A DNA stretch of 64,000 bases, from contig JALCRP010000003.1 in assembly GCA_022652735.1 (NCBI GenBank), forward strand, positions 62,001-126,000, read 5' to 3'. Positions within the stretch are counted from its first letter, which is position 1; each line of letters begins with the position of its first letter. The position numbers and the translations under genes were made by a program. Source of the stretch: Faecalibacterium sp. GTDB lineage: Bacteria > Bacillota > Clostridia > Oscillospirales > Ruminococcaceae. Below are positions 24,951 through 34,168 of this stretch, piece by piece. The notes beneath the pieces were generated by a model. It did not search any database, was not told where the DNA came from, and worked only from the letters and a program-made list of their open reading frames with translations.

Positions 24951-25733
24951 ATGGAGAAAGAAAACAACACTTTTGCCGGGAAAGTGGATAAAAGCCAAAT
25001 CCCTGTCTGCAATATTATGGGAGTGAATATTGCAGCGATTGATATGGATTGGCTGCTCCGTTTTACACAGGAAAACATACAGGCTTTGGCGGGCGATTAT
25101 ATGTGTGTGGCCAATGTGCACACAACGGTTTGTGCTTACGAGGATGCGGCGTATTGTGCGGTTCAGAACGGCGGTATCATGGCAATCCCGGATGGAGGCC
25201 CGCTCTCGGCAATCGGGCGCAAACGGGGATATTCTGCTATGCGCCGAACCACCGGGCCTTCCTATTTAGAGGAGATCTTGAAAATCTCCGCACAAAAAGG
25301 CTATCGCCATTATTTCTATGGCTCCACGCCGGAAACCTTGGAAAAGCTTGAGCAGGTTCTGCATGAAAAATATCCGGGCATTTCGCTTGCGGGGATGTAC
25401 AGCCCGCCGTTTCGGCCGGCCACGCCGGAAGAAGATGCGGCGATCATCCGGCGCATCAACGATACGAAGCCGGATTTTGTATGGGTTGGCCTTGGCGCAC
25501 CGAAACAGGAGCAATGGATGGCAGCGCATCAGGGTAAAATCAACGGCTTTATGGTAGGGGTCGGCGCCGGGTTTGACTATTTGGCGGGAAACATCCAACG
25601 CGCCCCGGAATGGATGCAAAAGTGCAGCATGGAATGGTTTTATCGGTTTATGCAAGATCCCAAGAGGCTGTTTTACCGCTATTTCCATACCAACACGAAA
25701 TTTATCTGGAATGCCTATCTGAGAGGAAAATGA
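24951..25733 (+). CDS. WecG/TagA/CpsF family glycosyltransferase
   Basis: A 260-residue GT26 glycosyltransferase. The family signatures are the N-terminal ANVHTTVCAYED stretch, IPDGGPL, and the C-terminal VWVGLGAPKQEQWM followed by GAGFDYLAGNIQRAPEWMQ. Relatives transfer N-acetylmannosamine(uronic acid) to lipid-linked GlcNAc in teichoic acid, enterobacterial common antigen or capsule synthesis. ATG 24951 is chosen with AAGGA 6 bases before it. It stands apart from the GDP-fucose genes but may serve the same envelope polymer. The acceptor and donor are not evident. Confidence 0.88.
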   Translation: MEKENNTFAGKVDKSQIPVCNIMGVNIAAIDMDWLLRFTQENIQALAGDYMCVANVHTTVCAYEDAAYCAVQNGGIMAIPDGGPLSAIGRKRGYSAMRRTTGPSYLEEILKISAQKGYRHYFYGSTPETLEKLEQVLHEKYPGISLAGMYSPPFRPATPEEDAAIIRRINDTKPDFVWVGLGAPKQEQWMAAHQGKINGFMVGVGAGFDYLAGNIQRAPEWMQKCSMEWFYRFMQDPKRLFYRYFHTNTKFIWNAYLRGK

Positions 25734-25742
25734 AAAACTGAC

Positions 25743-25779
25743 AAGCCGGCAGCCAAAAAGTTTGCTGCGTGGGCTTTAT
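25743..25779. terminator. Probable terminator between convergent genes
   Basis: AGCC-GCAGC pairs with GCTGC-GGCT with a small internal bulge, followed by TTATTT on the plus strand. Confidence 0.4.
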
Positions 25780-26636
25780 TTCCAAGCTTTGCGGTAGGCC
25801 ACTGGCGTTATGCCTTCAATTTGCGAAAACTGACGAGAGAAAAAGTTTTGGTCGGAGTAACCGCACACGGCGGATACTTCGGCTATTGTTTTTTCTGTTT
25901 CCCGTAGTAGCTGCTTGGCGAAAGTAATCCGCTGGCTGATGATATATTCCATTACTGTCATGTCATAAGCAGCCTTAAACTGCCTCGCCAAATAAAATTT
26001 GCTCATCAAAAACTGCTGCGCCAACTGATCCAGCGTAAGATGCTCCACAAAGTGTTCGGTGAGATAATGCCGCACAGATTCGATATGTGCGTCGGCGCTG
26101 CCGGCGGCCGCTTGGCCGGCCGCCGTGATGCTTTGCGTTAAAAGGCTTGTGATGTGGCAGGATTGCAAAAGCTCGGTCTGGCTGCAGGATTCTCCGTCAT
26201 CACGAAAAAGCTGCTCCAGCAAAACGGAGTACGGCGCAAGGTTCTCGGGATGAAACACACAGGGGTTTTGCTCCCGAAAAGCCTGATAAAAAGCCGGTGC
26301 GTTCAGCCCGTTAAAATGTACCCACCGCAGCTCCCAAGGGGCATCGTTGCTGCTGTGGTAGCAGTGGTCGTGCCGGCAGTCGATCCAAAAACAATCGCCG
26401 GTTGCCAGAGGATAATGCGCCTTCTCATATATCAGCTCGCCTCTTCCGGCGCATACGGCTACGAATAAATAGGAGTTCAGGGCGCTGCGCTGCCGCTCGT
26501 GGTTTCCGTTCAAGCGCCAGATGTGGCCGATTTCCTGCACATAAAACAGATGCTCCCGGGCAAAATTGCCGGGAGTACAGATGGCGCGGTGAGAGCCTTT
26601 TCCATACCATTTGGAAAACATCTCAATATTTTGCAT
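25776..26636 (-). CDS. AraC-family transcriptional regulator
   Basis: A 286-residue AraC regulator with an N-terminal cupin (YEKAHYPLATGDCFWIDCRHDHCYH) and the two-HTH C terminus (KTIAEVSAVCGYSDQNFFSRQFSQIEGITPVAYR). AAAGGAAGGA precedes ATG 26636. It is divergent from gmd, which suggests control of the GDP-fucose operon or of a sugar-related gene elsewhere. Confidence 0.82.
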   Translation of the reverse strand: MQNIEMFSKWYGKGSHRAICTPGNFAREHLFYVQEIGHIWRLNGNHERQRSALNSYLFVAVCAGRGELIYEKAHYPLATGDCFWIDCRHDHCYHSSNDAPWELRWVHFNGLNAPAFYQAFREQNPCVFHPENLAPYSVLLEQLFRDDGESCSQTELLQSCHITSLLTQSITAAGQAAAGSADAHIESVRHYLTEHFVEHLTLDQLAQQFLMSKFYLARQFKAAYDMTVMEYIISQRITFAKQLLRETEKTIAEVSAVCGYSDQNFFSRQFSQIEGITPVAYRKAWK

Positions 26637-26698
26637 AAGCGTTCCTTCCTTTGTATGGAATAAAGCAAGATAATGCTAACCAATGACAAGCCAGTGCA

Positions 26699-26727
26699 TT
26701 GCCAGCGGAATGCTCTTTTATTATACT
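26699..26727 (+). promoter_or_regulatory. Sigma-A-like promoter upstream of gmd
   Basis: TTGCCA (26699-26704) and TATACT (26722-26727) are 17 bp apart. This leaves an untranslated leader of about 140 nt before gmd, long enough for regulation, though I see no known element in it. Confidence 0.7.
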
Positions 26728-26870
26728 GCAAAATAGTACTTTGTAAATGTATGGGCATCATGAGCGGCATAAGTCAAGATAATGCGTTTTTTCAAAGGCG
26801 CTAAGATACGTCCGCTTCTTATAAAAGGCTTTGCATAGAGCCTTATCGTCAAAACGGAGGAGAAACCACC

Positions 26871-27923
26871 ATGAAGAAAGCACTTATTACGGGCATTACA
26901 GGCCAAGACGGCAGCTATCTGGCAGAGTTTTTGCTGGAAAAGGGTTATGAGGTGCACGGCATTACCCGCCGCGCTTCCGTTTCCAATACAGCTCGTATTG
27001 ACCATTTGATCGCGGCGCATTCGATTACGCTGCACGACGGAGATTTGTCGGATTCCTCTAGCCTGATGCGCATTATCGGCGCAGTAAAGCCGGACGAAAT
27101 TTACAACTTGGCCGCACAAAGCCATGTGCAGGTCAGCTTCGATGTGCCCGAATATTCGGGGGATGTCGACGCCTTGGGGGTTTTGCGTATCCTCGAGGCT
27201 GTCCACATTCTCGGCCTGACGAAAACCTGCCGCGTATATCAGGCTTCCACCTCCGAATTGTTCGGCAAAGCGGAAGAAGTGCCGCAGCGCGAGACGACGC
27301 CGTTCCACCCTTATAGCCCTTATGCCGTAGCCAAGCAGTACGGCTTTTGGATGATCCGGGAATATCGTGAGGCTTATGGCATTTTTGCCGTGAACGGCAT
27401 CCTGTTCAATCACGAATCGGAACGCCGCGGAGAAAATTTTGTTACCCGTAAAATTACTTTGGCCGCCGGCCGGATCGCCTGTGGCCTTCAGGATCATCTG
27501 GAGCTGGGCAACTTGGATTCCCTGCGCGATTGGGGCTATGCCAAAGATTATGTGGAATGCATGTGGCTGATGATGCAGCAGGAAAAGCCGGAAGACTTTG
27601 TAATTGCGACAGGTGTGCAGCATAGCGTCCGCGATTTTACCGAAAAGGCTTTCCGTGCGGTGGGAATCGAGCTTGCATGGAAGGGCAGCGGCCTGGAAGA
27701 AAAGGGATACGATACGGCCACCGGGAAAATGCGGGTATGTGTAAACCCGGCATGGTTCCGTCCTACGGATGTGGACAACCTTTGGGGAGACCCTACCAAG
27801 GCCAAGACGGTTTTGGGCTGGAATCCGCAGAAAACCGGGTATGAGGATTTGATAAAAATCATGGCACAGCATGATCTCAAATTAGCAAAGAAAGAAGCTG
27901 CCGTGCTGTCGGCGCAAGGCTAA
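26871..27923 (+). CDS. gmd: GDP-mannose 4,6-dehydratase
   Basis: A 350-residue extended short-chain dehydrogenase. GITGQDG (8-14) binds NADP, T127/E129 and Y151xxxK155 form the active site, and [17 protein letters not shown] is the family stretch (usually NHESPRRGE). It makes GDP-4-keto-6-deoxymannose, the first committed step to GDP-L-fucose. AACGGAGGAGAAA precedes the ATG. It is followed by fcl and manC in one operon. Confidence 0.95.
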   Translation: MKKALITGITGQDGSYLAEFLLEKGYEVHGITRRASVSNTARIDHLIAAHSITLHDGDLSDSSSLMRIIGAVKPDEIYNLAAQSHVQVSFDVPEYSGDVDALGVLRILEAVHILGLTKTCRVYQASTSELFGKAEEVPQRETTPFHPYSPYAVAKQYGFWMIREYREAYGIFAVNGILFNHESERRGENFVTRKITLAAGRIACGLQDHLELGNLDSLRDWGYAKDYVECMWLMMQQEKPEDFVIATGVQHSVRDFTEKAFRAVGIELAWKGSGLEEKGYDTATGKMRVCVNPAWFRPTDVDNLWGDPTKAKTVLGWNPQKTGYEDLIKIMAQHDLKLAKKEAAVLSAQG

Positions 27924-28015
27924 ACGCTGCTTTGTGCAGGGCACTGCAGCAAAAGAAACTTTTAGAATAAAAAGAGTCAGTTCCCCTGCGGGGGATACGA
28001 GAGGAGCTTTTCAGA

Positions 28016-28960
28016 ATGATGGAAAAGAATGCGAAAATTTATGTGGCGGGCCATCGTGGAATGGTCGGTTCTGCGATCGTGCGCGAATTGGCGCGCCAAG
28101 GCTATACAAACCTGATTACCCGCACACATCAGGAGCTGAACCTGTGCCGTCAGGCGGATGTGGAAGATTTTTTTGCAAAGGAAAAGCCGGACTATGTATT
28201 TCTGGCGGCGGCAAAAGTGGGCGGCATCCTTGCCAATCAGGAAGCGCTTGCCGATTTCATGTATGACAATATGACGCTGGAAATGAACGTGATCCATTCT
28301 GCATGGCAAAATGGCTGCAAGAAGCTGGAGTTTCTCGGTTCTTCCTGCATTTATCCGCGCATGGCGCCGCAGCCGATGCACGAAAGCTGCCTGCTGACGA
28401 GCGAACTCGAAAAGACAAACGAGGCATATGCGCTGGCCAAAATTTCGGGATTGAAGTACTGCGAGTTTCTGAACCGCCAATACGGCGCAGATTACATCAG
28501 CGTAATGCCGACAAATTTGTATGGGCCGAACGATAATTATCACCCGACACACAGCCATGTGATGCCGGCTTTGATCCGCCGTTTCCATGAGGCAAAGGAG
28601 CAGAACCTGCCGTATGTTACCTGCTGGGGCGACGGCAGCCCGCTGCGGGAGTTTCTGTATGTGGACGATCTGGCCAACCTATGTGTATTCTTGATGAACC
28701 ACTATTCCGGCAACGAAACCGTCAACGCCGGCACGGGTAAAGAGCTGACGATCAAGCAGCTAACCGAGCTTGTGGCGAAGGTTGTTGGCTATGCGGGGGA
28801 AATTCGCTGGGATGCCAGCAAACCGAACGGTACGCCGCGTAAGCTGTTGGATGTATCCAAGAGCGCGGCGATGGGCTGGCACTATAAAACGGAACTTGAG
28901 GAAGGCATCCGGCTTTCCTATGAGGATTTTTTGCATAATACAATGCGCGCGGAGCGCTGA
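28016..28960 (+). CDS. fcl: GDP-L-fucose synthase
   Basis: A 314-residue epimerase/reductase. GHRGMVGSA (12-20) is the NADP loop, SSCIYP (109-114) and Y138xxxK142 are active-site motifs. It converts the Gmd product to GDP-L-fucose. The start is a double ATG with GAGAGGAG upstream. It lies 92 bp after gmd and 42 bp before manC. Confidence 0.95.
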   Translation: MMEKNAKIYVAGHRGMVGSAIVRELARQGYTNLITRTHQELNLCRQADVEDFFAKEKPDYVFLAAAKVGGILANQEALADFMYDNMTLEMNVIHSAWQNGCKKLEFLGSSCIYPRMAPQPMHESCLLTSELEKTNEAYALAKISGLKYCEFLNRQYGADYISVMPTNLYGPNDNYHPTHSHVMPALIRRFHEAKEQNLPYVTCWGDGSPLREFLYVDDLANLCVFLMNHYSGNETVNAGTGKELTIKQLTELVAKVVGYAGEIRWDASKPNGTPRKLLDVSKSAAMGWHYKTELEEGIRLSYEDFLHNTMRAER

Positions 28961-29002
28961 AAGCACAGGCCGTACGCGGCCTTTTGGGCGGGAGACTGAA
29001 AA

Positions 29003-30322
29003 ATGAATGTGGTTTTACTTTCCGGGGGAAGCGGAAAACGCCTTTGGCCCCTTTCCAACGATGTGCGCTCTAAGCAGTTTATTAAAATGTTCCGCAACGA
29101 AAACGGCGGCTATGATTCTATGGTACAGCGCGTATACAGGCAAATCACGCGCGTAGATTCGGAGGCCTCTGTGACGATCGCCACCAGCAAAAAGCAGGTG
29201 AGCGCCATCAAAAATCAGCTCGGTGATAAAGTGTCCATCTGCGTGGAGCCGGAGCGTCGGGATACTTTTCCGGCCATTGCGCTGGCGGCGGCTTTTCTGC
29301 ATGACCAAAAGGGCGTGGGCGAAGATGAAGCCATCGTGGTTTGCCCGGTGGACCCTTATGTGGATGACAGCTACTTTTCGGCGCTGAAATCCCTTTGTGC
29401 GCTGGCGGAGGCCGGCACGTCAAATTTGACCCTTATGGGGATCGAGCCGACATATCCCAGCGAAAAGTACGGATACATTCTCCCGGAGGGCACGGGCGAA
29501 GTAAGCAAAGTGAAAACTTTTAAGGAAAAGCCGGATGTGGAAACCGCCAAGCGCTATCTGGCACAGGGCGCCGTGTGGAACGGCGGCGTATTTGCTTTTC
29601 GGCTGGGTTACTTGCTGAAATGTGCCCACGAGCAGATTCACTTCACAGATTACCAAGACCTTTTTCTGCATTATGGCGAACAGAAGAAGATCAGCTTTGA
29701 CTATGCGGTCGTCGAGCACGAACCCAATGTCCAAATGATGCGCTACACAGGCCGTTGGAAGGATCTTGGCACATGGAATACCTTTGCCGAGGCAATGGAT
29801 GCGCCTGTGATCGGCAATGCCGTATTGAACGAAACCTGCCACAATACGAATGTTATCAACGAGCTGAACCTTCCGATTCTCTGCATGGGCTGCAAAGATA
29901 TGGTGATTGCCGCAAGCAACGATGGAATCCTTGTGAGCGAAAAAGAGCAAAGCAGCTATATCAAACCATTTGTCGACCAAATGGAGCAGCAGGTGATGTA
30001 TGCTGAGAAATCATGGGGAAGCTTTACGGTTCTGGATATTCAGGATGGCAGCATGACGATTAAAATCGTGCTTCAGCCGGGGCATCGGCTGAATTATCAC
30101 AGCCATGACCATCGGGATGAAGTATGGACGGTGATGTCCGGGGCAGGGACGGCCGTTTTGGATGGCGTAGAGCAGGCCGTAAAGCCGGGCGATGTTGTCC
30201 GGATGGCGGCTGCCTGCAAGCATACGGTAATTGCCGGAAAAGAGGGCATGCAGATTCTCGAAGTGCAGCTGGGCAAAGAGATCAGCGTACACGATAAGCA
30301 TAAATATCCGTTCCCTCGGTGA
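29003..30322 (+). CDS. manC: Mannose-1-phosphate guanylyltransferase / mannose-6-phosphate isomerase
   Basis: A 439-residue bifunctional ManC/AlgA-type protein. The N-terminal nucleotidyltransferase has LLSGGSGKRLWPLS (5-18) and FKEKP near 173. The C-terminal cupin (HRLNYHSHDHRDEVWTVMSG, GDVVRMAAACKHTV) is the isomerase-type domain. It supplies GDP-mannose for Gmd. At about 440 residues it is slightly shorter than most, but both domains are complete. GGGAG precedes the ATG. Confidence 0.93.
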   Translation: MNVVLLSGGSGKRLWPLSNDVRSKQFIKMFRNENGGYDSMVQRVYRQITRVDSEASVTIATSKKQVSAIKNQLGDKVSICVEPERRDTFPAIALAAAFLHDQKGVGEDEAIVVCPVDPYVDDSYFSALKSLCALAEAGTSNLTLMGIEPTYPSEKYGYILPEGTGEVSKVKTFKEKPDVETAKRYLAQGAVWNGGVFAFRLGYLLKCAHEQIHFTDYQDLFLHYGEQKKISFDYAVVEHEPNVQMMRYTGRWKDLGTWNTFAEAMDAPVIGNAVLNETCHNTNVINELNLPILCMGCKDMVIAASNDGILVSEKEQSSYIKPFVDQMEQQVMYAEKSWGSFTVLDIQDGSMTIKIVLQPGHRLNYHSHDHRDEVWTVMSGAGTAVLDGVEQAVKPGDVVRMAAACKHTVIAGKEGMQILEVQLGKEISVHDKHKYPFPR

Positions 30323-30363
30323 TCAAAAAAATATCGGACCAATAGAAAAAACTCTCGATTTTC

Positions 30364-30391
30364 TTGAAAAAGAAACCAATGCGAGTATAAT
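30364..30391 (+). promoter_or_regulatory. Sigma-A promoter for the LRR surface-protein gene
   Basis: TTGAAA (30364-30369) and TATAAT (30386-30391) with a 16-bp spacer, 60 bp before the start codon. Confidence 0.75.
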
Positions 30392-30450
30392 TCGGAATTG
30401 TACAGCTAAAATTTCGGTTGGAATCACAATGAAAATCGAGGGCTTTTCGT

Positions 30451-32562
30451 ATGAAAAGGAAAATTGCGGCGCTTTTGCTGGGCATGGGAATATTCTCCTT
30501 TGTTCTTGCCCCGCTCCCGGTATTTGCGGGCACGGCGCCGGCAGAAGAAAGTATTGCGCTGGACGCTGCCCATTTTCCCGATGCGGCTTTCCGCGGTTAT
30601 GTGGGGAAAAAGTATGATAAAAACGGGGACGGTACGCTTTCGCCCGAAGAGCGCAGCGCTGTCACGGCGCTTTCGCTTCCAAACCGGTTTCGGGGCGAAA
30701 CTGTTGCCAGCCTGCAGGGGATCCAGTATTTTACGGCGCTGAAAAAGCTGGAGTGCAGCTCGAACCGAATTGCTGAGCTGCCCGTGGCTGGTATGACGGC
30801 ACTGCAAAGCGTGAACTGCGGCTCGAACTGCCTTGTAAAGCTGGATCTGACGGGCTGTACCGCGCTAACTCGGCTGAGCTGCGGCTATAACCCGCTCACA
30901 GAGCTGGACGTCCGCGGCTTGCCCGCGCTGGAGACACTTTTTTGCCCGGCCACGCAGCTCAACGCGCTGGATGTTTCGCAGATGGCGCATCTTACCCAGC
31001 TGACATGCGGCGGGGATGCGCTTTCCGCGCTGAATGTGGAGGGCTGCGGCGCGCTGACTACGCTGGAATGCAGCGCAAAAGCGCTGAAAAATCTGGATGT
31101 CAGGGGTGCGCCGGCGCTCGAAGCGCTAAACTGCGCGGATTGCTCGCTGGAGACACTGGAGGTAGCCGGCCTGCCCAGCCTTACCACTTTGGTGTGTGAC
31201 CGAAACTGCTTGACGGCGCTGGACGCTTCCGGCCTGCCGAGCTTGTCTGTCCTGCAATGTGAAGAAAACGCGCTGACAAAACTGGACGTGGAAGGCGATA
31301 CCGCCTTGACGGAACTTCGGTGCAGCGGCAATGCCCTGACGGCCCTGCCGCTGGGCGGATGTACAAATCTGACGATGCTGTATTGCAGCGGCAATGCGCT
31401 GGTCACGCTGGATCTTTCGGGATGCCAGAACCTGAATCAGGCGGAATGTCAGGAGAATTTGCTTGGCACGCTGTGCCTGCGGGGCTGCGGCGCGCTTGCG
31501 GTGCTGCACTGCCAGAAAAACGCCCTCACGGAACTGGACGTTTCCACGTGTGCTGTGTTAAGCGATCTGGCTTGTCAGGAAAACTGCCTGACGAAGCTGA
31601 CGCTGGATGCCGCGTATGACGGCCACCTGATGCAGTTAGATTGCGGCGGAAACTGCCTCGCACAGCTTCCGGCGGAATCGTCGGCCCACCGGGCGAGGGA
31701 AGAACAGGAGCCGGGCGCGACGGTATGGAACGTTTCTGCGCAAAAAACGCCGCCTGCCACGCCGACGCCGACAATCGCAGCGACACCAAAAGCGACACTA
31801 ACGCCAACGAAAACAGCCACGCCGACGTCGGTTGCTACGGCTATGCCGACGCCCGTCAAAACATCAACGCCGACACCAAAAGCAACATCAACGCCAACGA
31901 AAACAGCTTCGCCGACGCCGATTACCACGGCTATGCCGACGCCTGTGAAAACGGCTGTACCAACGCCGATTACCACGCCGACGCCAATGCCAACGAAAAC
32001 AGCCACGCCGCCGGCTGCCACGGCTATGCCGACGCCTGTCAAAACATCAACGCCAACGAAAACAGCTTCGCCGACGTATATGGCCACGTCGCCGGCCACG
32101 CCATCGTCACAGGCATTGGCGCCTGTACAATCGACGCCTGAACAATCGTCATCTGCACAAAAAACGCCTCGGCCGATGGCGGCCATGCCGAGCCAAACCG
32201 CGGCCCCGTTGGCCGCCGGCCCAGTATCGGGCGATGCTTCCGGCGCGGCCCCGGCAGGGCAGCAGACGGCCGAATTTGCGGCGGAAGATTTGGATACGCC
32301 CACCGGTGCCGCCCCGGCGGATGCCACTGTAGCGTCCTCGCGGCGGGCTGCTGACTTCATGCAAGCAGATACGTGTGGCATAATATTGCTTGCCGCGGCC
32401 TGCTTTGCCGCTGCTTTCGGGGTGTATCTGTACGCCGCGGCGAAACGCGGTGGGCAGCACTGCCACGTGGGCCTGCGCCAAAACGAAGCCGACGGGCCGA
32501 CGGCCCCTGCGGCAAACTATACGCCGCGCCATTACTCGCCTGCTAAAAAGAAGCGCTTCTGA
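30451..32562 (+). CDS. Surface protein with Cys-containing leucine-rich repeats, Thr/Pro stalk and C-terminal membrane anchor
   Basis: A 703-residue secreted, membrane-anchored protein. The signal peptide is about residues 1-26. A calcium-loop-like [12 protein letters not shown] follows at 56-67. About 14 leucine-rich repeats of 21-22 residues (pattern L..L.C..N.L..LDV.G) cover residues 90-410. A Thr/Pro/Lys-rich stalk spans about 431-567, built from near-identical DNA repeats. A Ser/Ala-rich linker leads to one membrane helix at about 642-664 and a 39-residue basic tail. There is no LPXTG motif. Similar Clostridial LRR proteins are presumed adhesins or protein-binding; the role here is unknown. 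Its position after the GDP-fucose genes is compatible with glycosylation of the stalk, but that is a guess. Confidence 0.8.
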   Translation: MKRKIAALLLGMGIFSFVLAPLPVFAGTAPAEESIALDAAHFPDAAFRGYVGKKYDKNGDGTLSPEERSAVTALSLPNRFRGETVASLQGIQYFTALKKLECSSNRIAELPVAGMTALQSVNCGSNCLVKLDLTGCTALTRLSCGYNPLTELDVRGLPALETLFCPATQLNALDVSQMAHLTQLTCGGDALSALNVEGCGALTTLECSAKALKNLDVRGAPALEALNCADCSLETLEVAGLPSLTTLVCDRNCLTALDASGLPSLSVLQCEENALTKLDVEGDTALTELRCSGNALTALPLGGCTNLTMLYCSGNALVTLDLSGCQNLNQAECQENLLGTLCLRGCGALAVLHCQKNALTELDVSTCAVLSDLACQENCLTKLTLDAAYDGHLMQLDCGGNCLAQLPAESSAHRAREEQEPGATVWNVSAQKTPPATPTPTIAATPKATLTPTKTATPTSVATAMPTPVKTSTPTPKATSTPTKTASPTPITTAMPTPVKTAVPTPITTPTPMPTKTATPPAATAMPTPVKTSTPTKTASPTYMATSPATPSSQALAPVQSTPEQSSSAQKTPRPMAAMPSQTAAPLAAGPVSGDASGAAPAGQQTAEFAAEDLDTPTGAAPADATVASSRRAADFMQADTCGIILLAAACFAAAFGVYLYAAAKRGGQHCHVGLRQNEADGPTAPAANYTPRHYSPAKKKRF
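31795..32090 (+). repeat. In-frame imperfect DNA repeats encoding the Thr/Pro stalk
   Basis: Two alternating units recur: ACGCCAACGAAAACAGC (near 31810, 31891, 31990, 32050) and GGCTATGCCGACGCC (near 31841, 31931, 32022). Near identity at DNA level suggests recent expansion and likely length variation between strains. Confidence 0.85.
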
Positions 32563-32593
32563 GCATGTTTTCTCCAACACCCAAAACTTTGCC

Positions 32594-32622
32594 TTTACGC
32601 AAACCGCAAAAACCGTTATACT
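32594..32622 (+). promoter_or_regulatory. Promoter of ruvX
   Basis: TTTACG (32594-32599) and TATACT (32617-32622) with a 17-bp spacer, 76 bp before the start. Confidence 0.65.
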
Positions 32623-32697
32623 GGCCACAAATAGAAACTAGCGGCCTGTGCGGTAAAACACGGGCGCCGTAAGCCGCGGCAGAGAGGAAACGCTGAC

Positions 32698-33129
32698 ATG
32701 AAGATTCTGGCAGTAGATTACGGCGATAGCCGCACGGGCCTTGCCGTCTGCGATGCAAGCGAGCTGATTGCCACGCCCGTCACCCCGCAGATCGAGGAGC
32801 GCAGCATGGGCAAAGTAGCCAACTGCGTATGCGCGGCGGCGGCGGCGCAGGGCGCACAGAAAATCGTGCTCGGCTTGCCGCGCAATATGGACGGCACAGA
32901 AGGCCCGCGCGCGCAAAAAAGCCGCAAGCTGGGCGATATGATCGCCGAAAAAAGCGGCCTGCCCGTTTGCATGTGGGACGAGCGCCGCACCACCGTTACG
33001 GCGGCTGGCATTTTGACAGAAAACGGAACCTTCGGAAAAAAGCGAAAGGCTGTGCTGGATTCTGTCAGCGCAAGCGTCATCTTAGAAGCCTATCTTGATT
33101 GGCGCAGGCATCATCCCGACGAAGCGTAA
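32698..33129 (+). CDS. ruvX: Holliday-junction resolvase-like RuvX/YqgF
   Basis: A 143-residue YqgF-family RNase H-fold nuclease. The N-terminal ILAVDYGDSRTGLA carries the first catalytic aspartate; VLGLPRNMDGTEGPRA and WDERRTT are the other conserved motifs. The family is linked to pre-16S rRNA 5' processing and resolvase activity. It is followed by a terminator; a DUF1292 gene, its frequent partner in Firmicutes, lies about 1 kb further on. Confidence 0.92.
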   Translation: MKILAVDYGDSRTGLAVCDASELIATPVTPQIEERSMGKVANCVCAAAAAQGAQKIVLGLPRNMDGTEGPRAQKSRKLGDMIAEKSGLPVCMWDERRTTVTAAGILTENGTFGKKRKAVLDSVSASVILEAYLDWRRHHPDEA

Positions 33130-33153
33130 GCCGGTCAAACGCAAAACGCAACC

Positions 33154-33196
33154 AAAAGGCGCCCTCCCCGCAAAAAACGGGAAGAGCGCCTTTTTT
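33154..33196. terminator. Bidirectional terminator between ruvX and the cyclophilin gene
   Basis: AAAAGGCGC...CCCCG pairs with CGGG...GCGCCTTTTTT. The genes on either side converge. Confidence 0.8.
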
Positions 33197-33271
33197 GAAA
33201 GCTGAATATTCTGCTACCGGCATAAGGCCGGTAAAATCGGCTGTGACACACCATTTTTGCCGTGCGGCGGT

Positions 33272-33991
33272 TTAGTATGTGCTGATCGTAACGCTGTTAA
33301 TGAGAATATCGCTGGCGGGCTTGCCGTTGCTGTCGGCTTGGGTTTGCGCGATATTATCCACGATGTCCATGCCGCTGTATACCTGCCCGAACACAGTATC
33401 GGTATAATCGAGATAAGGCGCGCCGCCGGCTGCCTGATAGGTGCTGATTACCTCGCTGCGATAGCCTGCATCCGTGATTTTGCCGATCAGCTCGTCGTCC
33501 GGAGATTCGGGCAGCGTCTGCATAAAATAGAATACGCTGCTGCACTGGCCGGAGCCATCGGCGGCGGCGCACAGCGCGCCGGAGTAATGATGCAGCGCAT
33601 CCGTTGTTTCGGGGGCAAAGGCGCTTCCGCCCCAGATCGTGCTGGCCGCACCGTCGGCCGAAAGGCCGCCCTCTACGCAAAAGCCGGACAGGATCTTGGA
33701 AAAGCTGGTGTTGTTGAAAAATCCCTGCTGCGCAAGCCCGGTAAAGTTTTCGCAGGCCTGCGGGGCATACTGCGGGTACAGCACGGCACGAATCTCCCCG
33801 GCCGAAGTATCAAAAACAGCGATGGTATCGCCGCCGGCGGGGCCGGTAAACTGCACCTCGGCGGAATCTACTTTGCTGCGTTTGATCCCGCTGGCCTCGG
33901 CATCCTGGCCCTTGCCGGAGCTGCCCCCGCACCCTGCCAAAGCTGCGGCCAAAACGGCACACGCCAACAGTGCGGCAAAAAATTTGCGCAT
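33272..33991 (-). CDS. Cyclophilin-type peptidyl-prolyl isomerase lipoprotein
   Basis: A 239-residue exported lipoprotein with lipobox LAGC (C21) and a cyclophilin-like domain: a strand with FDTSAGEIRAVLYPQYAPQACENFTGLAQQG, then TSFSKILSGFCVEGG and a C-terminal VFGQVYSGMDIVDNI. The usual FHRVI.GFM.QGGD and SQFFI stretches are altered (FSKILSGFCVEGGL, SSVFYFMQ), so catalysis may be weak. It probably assists folding at the outer membrane face. AAAGGGGCAG precedes the ATG. Confidence 0.82.
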   Translation of the reverse strand: MRKFFAALLACAVLAAALAGCGGSSGKGQDAEASGIKRSKVDSAEVQFTGPAGGDTIAVFDTSAGEIRAVLYPQYAPQACENFTGLAQQGFFNNTSFSKILSGFCVEGGLSADGAASTIWGGSAFAPETTDALHHYSGALCAAADGSGQCSSVFYFMQTLPESPDDELIGKITDAGYRSEVISTYQAAGGAPYLDYTDTVFGQVYSGMDIVDNIAQTQADSNGKPASDILINSVTISTY

Positions 33992-34093
33992 AATACTGCC
34001 CCTTTCTTCATATCCTGTAGTATAGCATATTATACCCGCTCTGACGAGAGCAAAAACGATTTTTCACGAACGGTACAAGCCGCATGATCCGGC

Positions 34094-34122
34094 TTGACGC
34101 AGAGCAAAAAAAACGGTACACT
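34094..34122 (+). promoter_or_regulatory. Promoter of the DUF1292 gene
   Basis: TTGACG (34094-34099) and TACACT (34117-34122) with a 17-bp spacer. It may also serve the 6S-like RNA downstream. Confidence 0.7.
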
Positions 34123-34168
34123 GGCACCAGAACGAAATACCCCGAAGGGCCGCTTTGGCGGAGACAGG

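Noticed and set aside
31795-32090. Regularly spaced repeats considered as a CRISPR array
   Set aside because: The repeats are in frame, contiguous with coding sequence, lack unique spacers of constant length, and there are no cas genes.
31575-32381. Antisense ORF of Gly/Val repeats and a plus-strand frame rich in Asn/Ala over the Thr/Pro stalk
   Set aside because: Both are frame shadows of the DNA repeats that encode the stalk of the LRR protein.
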